Source of the DNA: Mucor racemosus
Lineage: Eukaryota > Mucoromycota > Mucoromycetes > Mucorales > Mucoraceae
Reading direction: 5' to 3'
Length of the DNA: 64,000 nucleotides
Assembly: GCA_027405735.1 (NCBI GenBank)
Contig: JAPEHQ010000015.1
Location: forward strand, 992,001-1,056,000
Positions 33,762 to 44,559 of this stretch are shown here, piece by piece. A program made the translations under genes and the position numbers. The notes below the pieces were generated by a model, which was given only the letters and a program-made list of their open reading frames with translations, was not told where the DNA came from and ran no database searches. Each line of letters begins with the position of its first letter. Positions within the stretch are counted from its first letter, which is position 1.

Positions 33762-34770
33762 TTATTTAGAGGAACGATACTTTTGTTCTAATAACCATAC
33801 AGCATTTACTGCTTCTTCAATTGCAGCTGCATTAACTTGAGATGCCTTTTGGAGTGGATTACGACTCACTCCATTACCATATCCTAATCTCTTTTGAATA
33901 AAACTCTTAATACCAGGGATTCCATGCCATCTACAAAGTGCATCATCAGCTTCTACAAGTTGCTTTTGTAATGCAATGGCTTCTTGAAGCTTATTTTCTT
34001 CATACAAAACTTGAATTTTAGCACAAAGCGTAGGGAAAACATTGCCTGCACCTGGAATTAATCCAACTGCTCCAATAATTAATTCTGGCAAAAAGAAATC
34101 CGCAGATCCAGCTAATAATGTAACCTCTACATGCGAAAATTAGAAATTTAGTATATCAGATCAGAAAAACTTCGTTGCCATGCCAACAAATTTTAAGCTA
34201 ACCTTCGGGGTTGGTTTTATTGACTAAATTGGCCATTTTACCAACATTGCCATCAGTTCCTTTGACACCAACAATGTTTTTATGCTTTGATAATTCTACC
34301 AATAATGGGATACTCAAATCAAGACCTTGGCAAACACCGGGATAATTGTAAATAACAACGGGTAAAGGGGATTGATCTGCTACAGTTGTATAAAATTGCA
34401 ACAAAGCGTCATGATCCATAGATCCCTTATAAAAAGATGGCGGTAAGATAAGAGTAAAACCTGCTCCAGCTTCAGCAGCTTGTTTGGTATAAGTAATCGT
34501 ATTTCTAGCACTTTGACTAGAGGTACCAGCAATGATTTTTAAATTGGGATTATACTTGCTGACACTATTCGAGCATTGTTGGATGACCTGAATTCTTTCC
34601 TCATCAGATAAATTTACAGCTTCACCCATTGAACCCAATACAACAATACCAGCAATTCCTGAATTAGCTAAATATTCAACATGTTTATCAAAGGCTTCCA
34701 AGTCAAGATCCTCATTTTCCTTGAAAAAAGTAGGTACAGGAACGAATACACCACGGCCGAGAGAAGTCAT
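33762..34770 (-). CDS. DapA-family class I aldolase (4-hydroxy-2-oxoglutarate or 2-keto-3-deoxy acid aldolase-like), 310 aa
   Basis: Two exons: 34770-34203 and 34126-33762, intron 76 bp. The protein starts MTSLGRGVFVPVPTFFKENE. The TIM-barrel DapA/NAL signature is complete: VVLGSMGEAVNLS about 43-55 (SMGE in place of the usual TTGE), the catalytic tyrosine in VVIYNYPG about 138-145, and the Schiff-base lysine in IVGVKGTDG (K170). DLSIPLLVELSKHKN and GAVGLIPGAGNVFP also fit. Fungi make lysine by the aminoadipate route, so a dihydrodipicolinate synthase role is unlikely. A 4-hydroxy-2-oxoglutarate (hydroxyproline breakdown) or sugar-acid aldolase role is more probable. The exact substrate is open. 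The intron carries an X-box-like palindrome. The gene is divergent from the GT34 gene. Confidence 0.88.
34174..34187. promoter_or_regulatory. X-box-like sequence GTTGCCATGCCAAC in the aldolase intron
   Basis: One mismatch from the perfect palindrome GTTGCCATGGCAAC. It is the third such site in the window, inside the only intron of the aldolase gene. Regulatory meaning is inferred. Confidence 0.35.
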
Positions 34771-35227
34771 TTTTAAATGTATTTATATAGTAGTAATGAT
34801 GATAATAGTAAAGAAGAAGAAGAATAGTAAAATAGCACCGATATTTATACTTTTTTTTTCCATTTGTCATCTGAATAAACAAATTAACACAGACTTCTCA
34901 CACCTAATTTTCGCGTAATAGTTTCATTCAACTTCCCATCACCTTGCATTAAATCTGTATTTCGCAATAATAAAAAATCCCTAATGTCCGGATCTCAACT
35001 GGGCCTAGGATGATCTCTCTGTCTGATTTGATTTCCATAAGCCACGAACATTAAAATGGAGATACAAAGAGTGAAAGTTGAGATTAAGGCTAAAAATATA
35101 CATTATATGTATACTAATTTTACCCTGTTTCTGTGCCCCGCAAAATTATAAACAGATACTCTTGTCGTTTTTAACGCCTTTCTCTCTCTTTCAATCTTCT
35201 TCTTCTTCTTTTCAAACATATTATATC
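34771..35227. promoter_or_regulatory. Divergent promoter region, aldolase / GT34
   Basis: 457 bp between two divergent starts. A CT-rich stretch (TTTCTCTCTCTTTC... at about 35178-35212) sits just upstream of the GT34 ATG, as is common near fungal transcription starts. I see no operator that I can name. Confidence 0.4.
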
Positions 35228-37241
35228 ATGGCAGGTTCAGATTTGCCTTTTCCAAATAACGCAAGACCCGAAAATACCTCACTATTCGGTGCTGCTCGCT
35301 TTGGTCGAAAGAAAAGAACTATATTCTTCTTATTACTAGTTGCCGTCTTTTTCGTTTTATGGTTTAATTCTGATTTAGATCGCTCTAATTCTAACATAAC
35401 ATCTCATGTGCCTGATGATGCTACTGGTATCAGTCCAGATAGTCAGAAATCTGGTAGTGTTACTGAAGATAGTAAAACACCCTCTCAAAAAGTAGATTTA
35501 GAGGTTGAAGATGAAGATGAAGCAAACCAATTAGATGAAGAAGAGGCTTTAAACGAAGAAATTCAAAAAGAAGTTGTCTCTACTAAAAAGCCTACTACTC
35601 CCAACACAAGCACTTCAAGCAAAAAGCCCAGTAATCCAGTTACTACTATCAAGATGCAACCTCAACATTTCAAATACTTTATGGTGATCGCTTCTCGGGC
35701 TACAAATTTGAGCCGTCGACAATTGATTCGTAACACCTACTTTGGCTTAGGTGATAATATTGAGCCTTGTATGAAGAGAGATAAGGGCTTAAATTATCTT
35801 TTCTGGATTTACGGTGATGAGCCTGCTGCTAAAACCCCTGAACGTCGTTTATATGAAACTGAAAAGATGGAATGGAATGATTTGGAAAAAGTCAATGCTA
35901 AATCATACAACCAAGATGAAATCTTGAAATGGGTAAAATAATATATTTATTACTTTTTTAATACTTTTTTGCTAAAAATAACACAAAATATAGGTTGATT
36001 CTACTTTAAGCCAAAGAGGTGTAACTTATGACTATTTGGTCATTCAAGATGGTTACTCGCTTGTTCAGCTTAACTATATTCAACAACAAATTCAAACTGA
36101 AGTAGGTAAAATGTGGGAGGTTGGAAAGACTGCAAATGATATTGCTTGGGTATCTCCAAAGAATAGCAACGTTCTTGTGGCTGGTGTAGATGCCGTCAAA
36201 AAGTTGTTGCAACGTGAATCTGACATGAAGGATGTTGTCGCTGAAGGTGGTGCTACTTTAATGACAAATTTCTACGAATTTTACAGATCTATTGCAGTTC
36301 AACTCAAACATATCACTGCCAAAAAGCAAGTTGAACGTTTGCAAAGTTTCCAAAAAGAGTTGCCTATTTTTATTGATGAACAAAATCGCTTCAACACCTG
36401 GGGTAACAATGTAGAATCTATTCAAGATATGACTATTGCTGTTTCAAACATCTATCAAGATAACGACTTTACAGCTGTTGCAAAGGCTTTAAATGTGGGT
36501 GTTGCTTCTCTTTGTAAGCCCTTGGAAAAGGCTAGTATCGCTGTTGTTACATCCTCTTTTATTTACCCCGATAGCTGTATGGAACCTTCCGCTGCTTTAG
36601 CTGCTGATAATAAGCGTCAATATGCCATTGCTCATAACTATGCATTTGTTGCTCGTTCCAATGAATTTGCTCAACAAGAATTAAGAGCCACCAAGCGTAG
36701 AACTGTCTGGGGTAAGATTGATGCTGTTCAAAAGGTTCTTCCTAAATACGACTGGCTCTTTTGGATGGATATGGATGCTGTCATTATGAATCCTGACTTG
36801 ACAGTGCAAGGTATTCTTGATGATTTGCGTGCTAAATACCCTGATGGTCCCCGTGCTTTTGAAAAGAATATTGATTTGGTGATTGCCAAGCCCAGTAAAG
36901 ATAAAATGATCAATGCTGGTGTTTTCTTTATGCGTAACACAGATTGGGCTCAAAAGTTTTTGAATGCTGTACAAGATTCCAAGAAATGGTATAATCAAGG
37001 ACCTTCTTATGAACAAGGTGCCATGTGGGATTTAATTCAATCACCACAATATAAGGATCGTGTCCTTTTGCTTGAAAATGATGACCATACTTTCAATACA
37101 CTTCCTTATCGTTACGTTCCTGGAGATTTCATCGTTCATTTTGCTCCTGATAAATGTCCTAATCCTGCGGTATTAAATGGTCTTGAGGCCGCCGAATTAA
37201 TTCAGCAAGGAGAAGTTATTACTTCCTTTAAAGAGGATTAA
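35228..37241 (+). CDS. Type II Golgi glycosyltransferase: GT31-like N-terminal half fused to GT34 C-terminal half, 650 aa
   Basis: Two exons: 35228-35932 and 35994-37241, intron 61 bp. The ATG at 35228 (MAGSDLPFPNNARP) is preferred because the frame upstream of it has no other ATG. A single membrane anchor (TIFFLLLVAVFFVLWF, about 31-46) follows a basic KKR, giving type II topology, then a long acidic/Ser-Thr stem. Residues about 148-300 (FMVIASRATNLSRRQLIRNT, GVTYDYLVIQDGYSLVQL) have the RRxxIRxT start and the position of the GT31 core. The expected DDD is replaced by IQDGY. The C-terminal part (IAVVTSSF, RRTVWGKIDAVQKVLPKYDW, FWMDMDAVIMNP with DMD about 494-496, INAGVFFMRNTDWA, YEQGAMWDLI, DFIVHFAPDKC) is a full GT34 (Mnn10/Gma12-type) domain. 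Predicted role: Golgi alpha-galactosyl or mannosyl transfer to glycans. Confidence 0.85.
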
Positions 37242-37499
37242 ATTGTGCTTATATCTCTTTTTATATTGTAATTAGTTATTTTATTAAAATATTATTGTTT
37301 TCATCATTATCCGGTTTGTTTTCCTTATTATGGCTGAACTAAAAATATAAACAACAGATATAATATCTATTTATATAAATATAATTATAATTATAATCCG
37401 TAGAGCTGTATTCTTAGAGCGGCGGTCCATTATCATAGTTTTTTATATATCCGCAATCTCTCAAACGGACATATGCCTTATACACACATAGCTATTATG
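37242..37499. other. 3' flank of the GT34 gene
   Basis: AT-rich sequence, including an ATATAATTATAATTATAAT stretch. Nothing else is recognised before the R1 copy starts. Confidence 0.4.
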
Positions 37500-38585
37500 T
37501 TATAAATTGATCGCATTATATGTCCAACAAAACTCAAAAACGCGTAAAATTCGCTGCTTTTCCCTAAAAGCTGGGTCCTACCTTTTATTCCTTCTCTACT
37601 TTTTTTCGCACTAGATAACGCCAAGAAAAAATTATATGACAATGTACCTGAGATGTCCAACTTTAATCCAAAAACGCGTATCCAGAAATATCCTATTTTT
37701 TGCAGTTGGTATTAATTTTTCAGTGCTAATGTTTCAGATTTTTACAAGCATTTCACTGCCAAAAATTAAAAACTTTGAGGCTCTATATCTCTACAAAACA
37801 TTAAGCTATACTAACTCTTTCTTATTATAAAACTTACTTGTTTTAAAGTGCTCTATAACATATTTTAATATAAAAAAATTCTGAGTACTTTTATTTTTTT
37901 TCATTTTTTTGATATTTCTATAGTAAGTTTCAAAATATTGGTTAAATTGAGCAACACTTTTTTTGCATTCATGTCATTAAGCTTGTTACGCTCTCTTGGA
38001 CCCAATTTAGAGTTTTTTAAAATATTAATTTTTCGTGGAGATATCCTCAAAAATGTATACAAAAAGGTACCTCCATTTCTAGCTTCCATTTTTCCCTTAT
38101 ATACCCTCATCCCAAATTCTGAAACAGAAAAAAAAGTTACAAAAATGTTGTTTTCTCTACGAAAAATGCAGCTAGAAGATTTTCCAATGGCTCGATCGAT
38201 AGATACTTCTTTTGCGCATCCTTGAAGTTAATTATTTTTTAAATGTGCTTATAAAAAGTGATGTGTATCTTCAAAAAACCTTTAAAATTTCAATTACATT
38301 TTGCGCACAATTTAATGTAGAATGTTTGTATAATTTTTATTTAAATAAATGCAGAATCCAAAACTGTACAAAAACTATTTAATATGCCAGGTTAATTTAC
38401 TTTGCAGCTCATCAGCCATTAAACGATTTTGTTTTTTTGAATCATTTTTCGTTGATTTCAACAAATAAATTTTGGAATCCCGTTATGATGGGTTATAAGC
38501 TGTGACAAAAACTATTATTTTGATTATCTCGACGAAAAATCAATATTCTTCACTAAAACAAAAAATGCGGAGTAGCAACCAATTA
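37500..38585 (+). repeat. R1 repeat, copy d
   Basis: Same orientation as copy a and collinear with it over the full length (ATGTACCTGAGATGT block, AGTGCTCTATAACATATTTTA, CGTGGAGATATCCTC, CCCTTATATACCCTCATCCC, CGACGAAAAATCAATATT). It is more diverged from a/c than these are from each other, and nearer to copy e. The short frame at 37938-38225 (antisense partner 37901-38110) is preserved. Confidence 0.82.
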
Positions 38586-39109
38586 GACCTATCTTGTGAT
38601 ACAGAAATTAAGGCCTGGATAATGACTTTTAAGTTTTAAAAATTAATAAACTATTATTTACAACTGCCGAAAACAAAGAAAAAAAAATATCGTCCTTGTG
38701 AATATTGATCCAATTAATCTTCAATTATACATGACGGTAGATTTAAGTATACCTTGTTGCATAAAAGTTTATACTTCTACTTTCACAAATGACTGTGAAT
38801 TGAGAAAATGATCAGCAAAACATGATATTTCTGTCCAATATTATGTTATGTCAATACTCATCATAGGTCTCACATCCAAGGTCACAGTCTATAATTAGTG
38901 TTACAATAGTAAATCAATGTGGACCATTGATTTACATCATATTATTAGATAGTAAAACCCTAGTAATAGTTATACTTAATGTATATAAATACATCCAAAG
39001 GATGTATTGTTAATAAAAGTGGAATATTCTGGCAAGATTATTTATATAGACTCTTTTGACATTTCACAATAAAACCACCTGTTATGCCCTATATTTTCAT
39101 GTTGTTTGA
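38586..39109. other. Spacer between repeats
   Basis: About 520 bp of AT-rich DNA with no recognised gene, and no second copy in the window that I could find. Confidence 0.35.
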
Positions 39110-39298
39110 TAAATAATACTTAAAAAAAGAATACAATTAAAGGAGAATGAGTAATGGATCAGTTCTTCAACAACTGTATAATAAAAACAAGGTATCGTTT
39201 ATTTAGATATAAAAGAATGGCTTTTTATATTGATTCGATATTGAGGTCCTGAGATGTAATTTAATAAGGCACTATTGAACCATTAGATCTGTTTGATA
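39110..39298 (-). mobile_element. R3 LTR, truncated copy 1
   Basis: The reverse complement of the right part of the 529-bp LTR at 41751-42279 (ACTTAAAAAAAGAATACAAT, GAGTAATGGATCAGTTCTTC, TTTTTATATTGATTCGATAT, CACTATTGAACCATTAGATC). It stops at TTTGATA, exactly where CAGTCGTGATTCG begins. Confidence 0.7.
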
Positions 39299-39453
39299 CA
39301 GTCGTGATTCGATTTAGTGGACTCGTAAATAACGGATTTTCGATTTAATGGACAGCTTGAAATCTCCCGTTTTCTTTTTTCATAGTTTTACTGCCTAAAT
39401 CCACTGAATCGATTAAGTGGATAGTGGACAATTTCGTTTCTACCAGGCCACTA
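39299..39453. mobile_element. Fragment of a TA-inserting (pogo/Tc1-like) element
   Basis: The R3 copy is broken after TA by CAGTCGTGATTCGATTTAGTG, with the internal variants TCGATTTAATGGAC and TCGATTAAGTGGATAGTGGA. A CAGT start at a TA target with repeated subterminal motifs fits a Tc1/mariner-superfamily MITE. The matching right end next to the R3 continuation is not in the window, so this copy is partial. Confidence 0.4.
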
Positions 39454-40428
39454 CAGTAGTCGTACTATATAAGGCTAACTTTTTGAAAGAGATTTTCAGT
39501 CTTATATAGATAAGTATAAAAGACGAGCCGAGCCTAGGACGAGCTTGACCAAAGCTCGCCACAACGAGCCGAGCTTTGTATCACTCGAGCTCGAGCCGAG
39601 CTTTAATAAAAGCTCGTTTGACAAAGACGAGTTTTTGACTTTTTTTTAAAAAGCTCGTTTGAGAAAGACGAGCTTTTGACTTCTTTTCAAAAAGTTCAAA
39701 TTTAAATAATAATTAGTAAATGCTATGACATTATTACTTTAGATAATTGTCAATTGACATTCATAAGTTTGCTTTACTTTAGATATTTGTCACTGGAAAG
39801 GTAAAATAAAGCTCGCATTGAGATTATGAGTTTTAGTCGCTGCATAAAAAAGCTCGTTTGGGGTAAACGAGCTCTAGTCACGCGCAAAAAAAAGCTCGTC
39901 GAGGTTGAACGAGCTTTTTTGTAAGCTCGTCTAACTTTAACGAGCCTTGAGAAAAGCTCGGCTGCATAAAAAAGGCTCGGCTCGTTTAATATCACTATAT
40001 ATAGAGCATAGCCTTATATAAAGTGGATGGCTGTGATATATAAAACAGTCCAATTTATGTATTAAGACTATTTTTCATACCTGTTATGTTGTGACGCACA
40101 GACCATCTTTTAATACTTTCCTTTTCACCTCATCAATTCCCATTATCCGAATATGTAATGTAGTAAACTACAAATATCAATTTCGTTTGGCAGTCAGGTT
40201 AATCTTAGACATCATCTGAAGATCTAGAAATACTAAAGCAACCTGATCTTTGCGATTATTTTGCTCCTCGTGGCGTTTTGAATAAGGCTAATTTTTTTTT
40301 AGCACAGCCTTATATAAAATACGGCTAATAAGGCTATTTTCCTGCTAAAAAAAAGGTTTTCAAAAATCCTAGCCTTATAGAGAGCATAACCTTATATAGT
40401 GTAGCCTTATATAATAGCGCGACTACTG
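39454..40428. mobile_element. Tc1/mariner-type MITE with TA TSD, containing a nested hAT-like MITE
   Basis: The left end is CAGTAGTCGTACTATATAAG and the right end, inverted, CAGTAGTCGCGCTATTATAT; both continue into AAGGCTA. TA flanks the ends at 39452-39453 and 40429-40430. Subterminal TAAGGCTA/TAGCCTTA motifs recur through 40280-40410. Subtracting the nested element at 39511-39997 leaves about 480 bp, too small for a transposase, so it is non-autonomous. It sits directly at the left edge of R2 copy II. Confidence 0.8.
39511..39997. mobile_element. hAT-like MITE with AGCTCG hairpin array, 8-bp TSD TATATAGA
   Basis: TATATAGA is directly repeated at 39503-39510 and 39998-40005. The ends are TAAGTATAAAAGACGAGCC and, inverted, TAGTGATATTAAACGAGCC, a 24-bp-class imperfect TIR that continues GAGCC on both sides. 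The empty form is mimicked inside the host MITE by CTTATAGAGAGCATAACC near 40375-40392, which parallels the repaired flank. The interior is a series of about six short hairpins whose stems are AAGCTCGTTT...AAACGAGCTT variants. Confidence 0.8.
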
Positions 40429-40430
40429 TA

Positions 40431-42520
40431 TCATTGCCTTTGATTTTATCTGGTAATCAAGAAATACATCCAACAATACAGTAGTAGTAAATAATGCTAT
40501 TTGATCTTCTTAGAATGCAGTTTAATAAAAATATCAGTCTCTAATATAACTACTGCTACCTATATTAAAAACATTAGTCCCTTATGTCAGCCTGCGTATT
40601 TAGATAAAATAAAAGGATGCCAGCTTGATAATAGTCTGATATGCTGCCTTATCAAACGGTGAATATACTGTGTCCTCGGAATATGAGAACTAAAAGAAAG
40701 ACGCAACACACGTAGGAAAGGATTTTTTAAGGCTTTACATTATTTAACGCAATTAAAACTCTGCTAAATTGCTCATTTCATCCAATGTAAAAGCAGCATT
40801 ACAGCGCATCAATCATAAACTAAACAAAATACGCAATATCTGTTATAATAGAAACATACATTTTCTACCAAAAAACCGTTTGTCATATCATACATTCATT
40901 TAAAAATTGCAAAAGCAAACCCGTAGAGCGATGCCGTAATGGAACATAGCAAGATTGAGTGGCCAAGTCTCTTATATTATGGTATATCTAAGTTTTAAAT
41001 AAAAAAGCGTATCTTTTTTTTAAACTTTTCTTATATTTAACCACATACGGTTTGAAAATTCAGACTTTGTAGCGGATATTTTCGGTGACTCATTTTATCC
41101 TTACCAACCCTCATGATTTTCATCAAAAAACAGAAAAATCAAATTTTGATACCAAAATCAACGTTTAAATATACAACCTTGTGAGAGAAAATTGTAGCCA
41201 TGACTAATACACATTTTATAAAAGCTTAATATTAAATGTTAAGTAATGAAACTTAGCATTTTTGGCCCAAAAACGGCTTTTTGATTAAAGGATTTTCATG
41301 TAATATTTTGCAATAAAAATGTTTATTATTTTTTATTGAGCAAATAGAGCGCTAAATTCTGTATATGTATATATTTTTTGTTCTTATAATTGGTAGTATA
41401 ATTAACTCTAGATTTGCAAAACCAGAAAAAAAAATTAAAAAAATGTCAAAATTGATGATCTGGACAAAAATAATTTTCTAAATTAATATTCCGCTTATAA
41501 GCCTTGTAAGTCTTAAAAATAAGAGATTTTATGATACTTGAAAACTTTTTCAAGAATTTACGATGATGTACCCACTTGATTCAAGCTTATTACTGTAAAT
41601 CTTTGTACATGTTAATATTGTGTGGTAGTTTATTTGATGGTAATATAGTCTTACTTTATAATTATTGCGCTAGAGGTGATTTACATTAAGTTCTTTTTTT
41701 ACTCTTACCTTTCCAAATTTATAAACATAAACTTGGACATCACTGGAACCTGTTGTATTCCACCTACTAGTATCATACGTTATCGCTTTCTACAGTATTA
41801 ATACATCTTACAATCTATTGACTACGACATGTATTGAAGTGCAAGTCTTGATATCGGATATAAGAAACTCCTAGCGTACCAAGTTTAATCCAGTAATTAC
41901 CAAGAACGCTTGGACCTCAATTATGACGCCACATTATTTCATCCCAGCAGTTAACCAATCAAGTAGCTATCAAATCAACATCCAAGCATATTTAGCGCAG
42001 CATTGAAACAAGACAACTCACAAGCTCTGCAAGAACGGTTAAATTATGATTGATCCATTTCAATCCATAGATTACTATCAAACAGATCCAATGGTTCAAT
42101 AGTGCCTTAAATTACATCTCAGGATCTCAATGTCAAATCAATATAAAAGGCCATACTTTTATATCTAAATAAAAAATATTTTGTTTTTATTATACAGTTG
42201 AAGAACTGATTAATTACTCATTCTTTTATAATTGTATTCTTTTTTAAGTACTATTTATCAATCTTGAAAATATACGACAGAACCTATTGCCGCCTTTTTA
42301 TCCTCTTTGTCCCAAGCCAATTTATTCAATGCTTTTAAACTCTTTTAAAAATCCTGAGGCAAACACAACATCTTGGCCCTGTAATTTATATCCATCAAAA
42401 TGTCGCGATTTCCACCGCACAATGAATGCACGTTTTATCAATTTCGACCTCGTGGTTGTACATTGAGTATCAGTCTTTTACCACTTGTATTTTTTCTGAT
42501 TCATTAATATTCGGCCATAT
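40431..42520 (+). mobile_element. R2 repeat, copy II, truncated and split by a solo LTR
   Basis: Bases 40431-40700 match the reverse complement of about 61100-61330. 40700-41750 matches 9165-10200 and the reverse complement of 59650-60660. After the inserted LTR the match resumes at 42285 (CCTATTGCCGCCTTTTTATC) and runs to about 42520 before it is lost. So this copy has the left end but lacks the right half seen in copies I and III. Confidence 0.75.
41751..42279. mobile_element. R3 solo LTR, 529 bp, 5-bp TSD GAACC
   Basis: The element begins TGTTGTATTCCACC and ends AAAATATACGACA (TG...CA, with the short terminal inversion TGTTG/CGACA). GAACC is repeated at 41746-41750 and 42280-42284. R2 copy I reads GGAACCTATTGCC without interruption at about 10206, the empty site. 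A TATA-like ATATAAAAGG at 42141-42150, followed by AATAAA-like sequence, fits the U3-R arrangement of an LTR. Related copies lie at 39110-39298, 55886-56797 and 62493-63026. Confidence 0.88.
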
Positions 42521-43608
42521 TGAACAATAATGTATTAAATTACAATTTACGAGTATAATGTTGGTAGTTTTTTGCTATTACTTTAAAAACTTGATCCTAT
42601 TATCATTAATACTCTATTTATTACTTACTGGATGAAAGCCAAAATCAAAATATACTGTACAGACAGTAGTAGGCCTACAATACAGTTTACATTATTGAAC
42701 TATTACGTACAAAATGTGTCTCTCTTGTGCTTGTGAAATAAGATATTCATAAAGAAAATGAATTTTCGAAATAGCACTAAAAATACTGGAGTAGAGAAAA
42801 GAAGTAAACAATTGGTAGTCTTTCGAAAGCTGCGCATTGAAATGTAAAACGAAAAAAAAGCGAGGGGGTGATTAGCTGCGCTTCTAGCCCGGCAAGCACA
42901 AGTTCCGAAGAAAATCCGCTTACACGAGTTTTGAACCAACAACCTCTCCGTTTGAAATAGCTGTAAAGCGCATAAGTCTAGCAACTAGGACAAACGTCCC
43001 CTCTATGTTTGCTTTTTTTAATTGCCGTCCTTCTACTTATCTGTTATTTTTTCTCAATTTGTGCAGTATCGAGTGATTTGACCATATTTTTTTCTTTTGT
43101 ATATAATACTGCTATTTGCTGAGTATCAGCTGCAATTTGTTTCACAAAAAAAAACTTTGTTTCTGATTGAGATATAAAAAAAATTCTGTTATTTTTGCCC
43201 TATATCATGTAATTATGCTAGGTACAATAATGCAAAAGCTAAATAATTTCACTAGAAAATATAACTGAAGTTTCCAGTGCAGTAAATGACGAAGCTATGT
43301 ACTAAAATATAAAAAATATAAAAATAAAAGCAGTAGAAATACAATTATAATCAGCTAAAGTTTTTATTACAAAAGATTTCTGAAGATTTAAAATAATTGA
43401 AAAAGTATGAGGGTTTTTATAGTGATTTAGAGAACTTGGATACCATCAGACTTGAATGGATGTATATTTAATAATTTTCTAGTTTTGAGTACATTATTAT
43501 TGATTTAATATTTTAAGGGGTAAATCATGTAGAGCATTGACCATAAGGGAATGATATCAAGTGTGACAATATCGACCTTTTTGGGAAATGGTTGTTTTGT
43601 TTACTATT
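42521..43608. other. Spacer with possible tRNA-derived sequence
   Basis: About 1.1 kb. At 42885-42990 the minus strand has TTGGTTCAAAAC, close to a pol III B box, preceded by TAGTTGCTAGACTTATGCGC, vaguely A-box-like. I could not fold a full cloverleaf. Otherwise nothing is recognised. Confidence 0.3.
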
Positions 43609-44013
43609 GTTATATCTATTTTATGTAACCTTGATTTTAAGGGGTAGTTTTTTATATGCTTGAATCTTATTTATATTGATAGTGTAACTTCAATATAGAT
43701 GATGAGTAATTGACTAAATTGATATCTTTGTTTATTATTATTATTGATTTGGATTTTGGATAAAATCCTGTTTTGATATATGTCCTTTGTGTAATTGATT
43801 GCACCGTGATCAAGGGTACTATCATCTACACGACATGTATGGTTCAAAAAGGTATTTCATATTTTTAGCATGCGTTTGCTATTGTGTTCAATTGAAGCGT
43901 TTGTTTAGTATTGTTGTTTAAATTTCAAGTGGCATCATATTTTATGAGCGACACTTGGAATTTAGGTTGTTTTATTTTTATCAAGCGTTTTTAGTATGTA
44001 ATTCCATTGCAGC
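43609..44013 (+). repeat. 400-bp direct repeat R5, left copy
   Basis: From ATCTATTTTATGTAACCTTG to GTAATTCCATTGCA this matches 45669-46068 in the same orientation at high identity (GATGATGAGTAATTGACTAA, TAAAATCCTGTTTTGATATA, GACACTTGGAATTTAGG). The units read TGTAACC...TGCA, LTR-like, but no TSD is visible outside the pair, so LTR status is only possible. Confidence 0.7.
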
Positions 44014-44559
44014 ACCCAGTGAGCATATAATTAGTAAATACAAAATAGCGCTACGTATATAATATACAAAAATTTAGTAGTAGATAAAGCGCGTATATAC
44101 GGTATATACTATATAATAATAAAATTTTATAATCTATAAAAAAAGTTACAGTTATCAATGTTGAAAATACCAGATCTCGTCCGATCTCCACAGAGAAACA
44201 ATATCTGTTAATACAGTATATATAATAAAAAATGATTTTTAGATTTTTTCCATGTAGAAGCTAAACAATCACATTCTATGATATTTATGTAAATATTTTT
44301 CTTACTAAGTAATCAATAAAAAAATACAATTTATTTTGTTTGTTCTGTTCTTCATGACCTATTTTGACGTGCTATAGTACACGAAGAAACTACACTCAGT
44401 AAGTTAAAATGAATTTTAATATTAAATTTGGATTTTCAAAGAAAAATTTCATAGTTTCAATCTTCAAAATCGGAGCATGCCTTCTTTCTATAACTAACCT
44501 CATAATAAGCATTTTCAAGACATACTTTAGACACTACTAAATAGACATAAATTGGTAGC

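Noticed and set aside
39511..39997. CRISPR-like array reading of the AGCTCG hairpins
   Set aside because: Spacing and repeat length are irregular, units are inverted pairs rather than direct repeats, and the genome is eukaryotic.
42885..42990. tRNA-like sequence with a B-box-like GGTTCAAAAC on the minus strand
   Set aside because: No convincing acceptor stem or anticodon arm could be folded by eye. It could be a tRNA-derived SINE relic, but the support is too thin.
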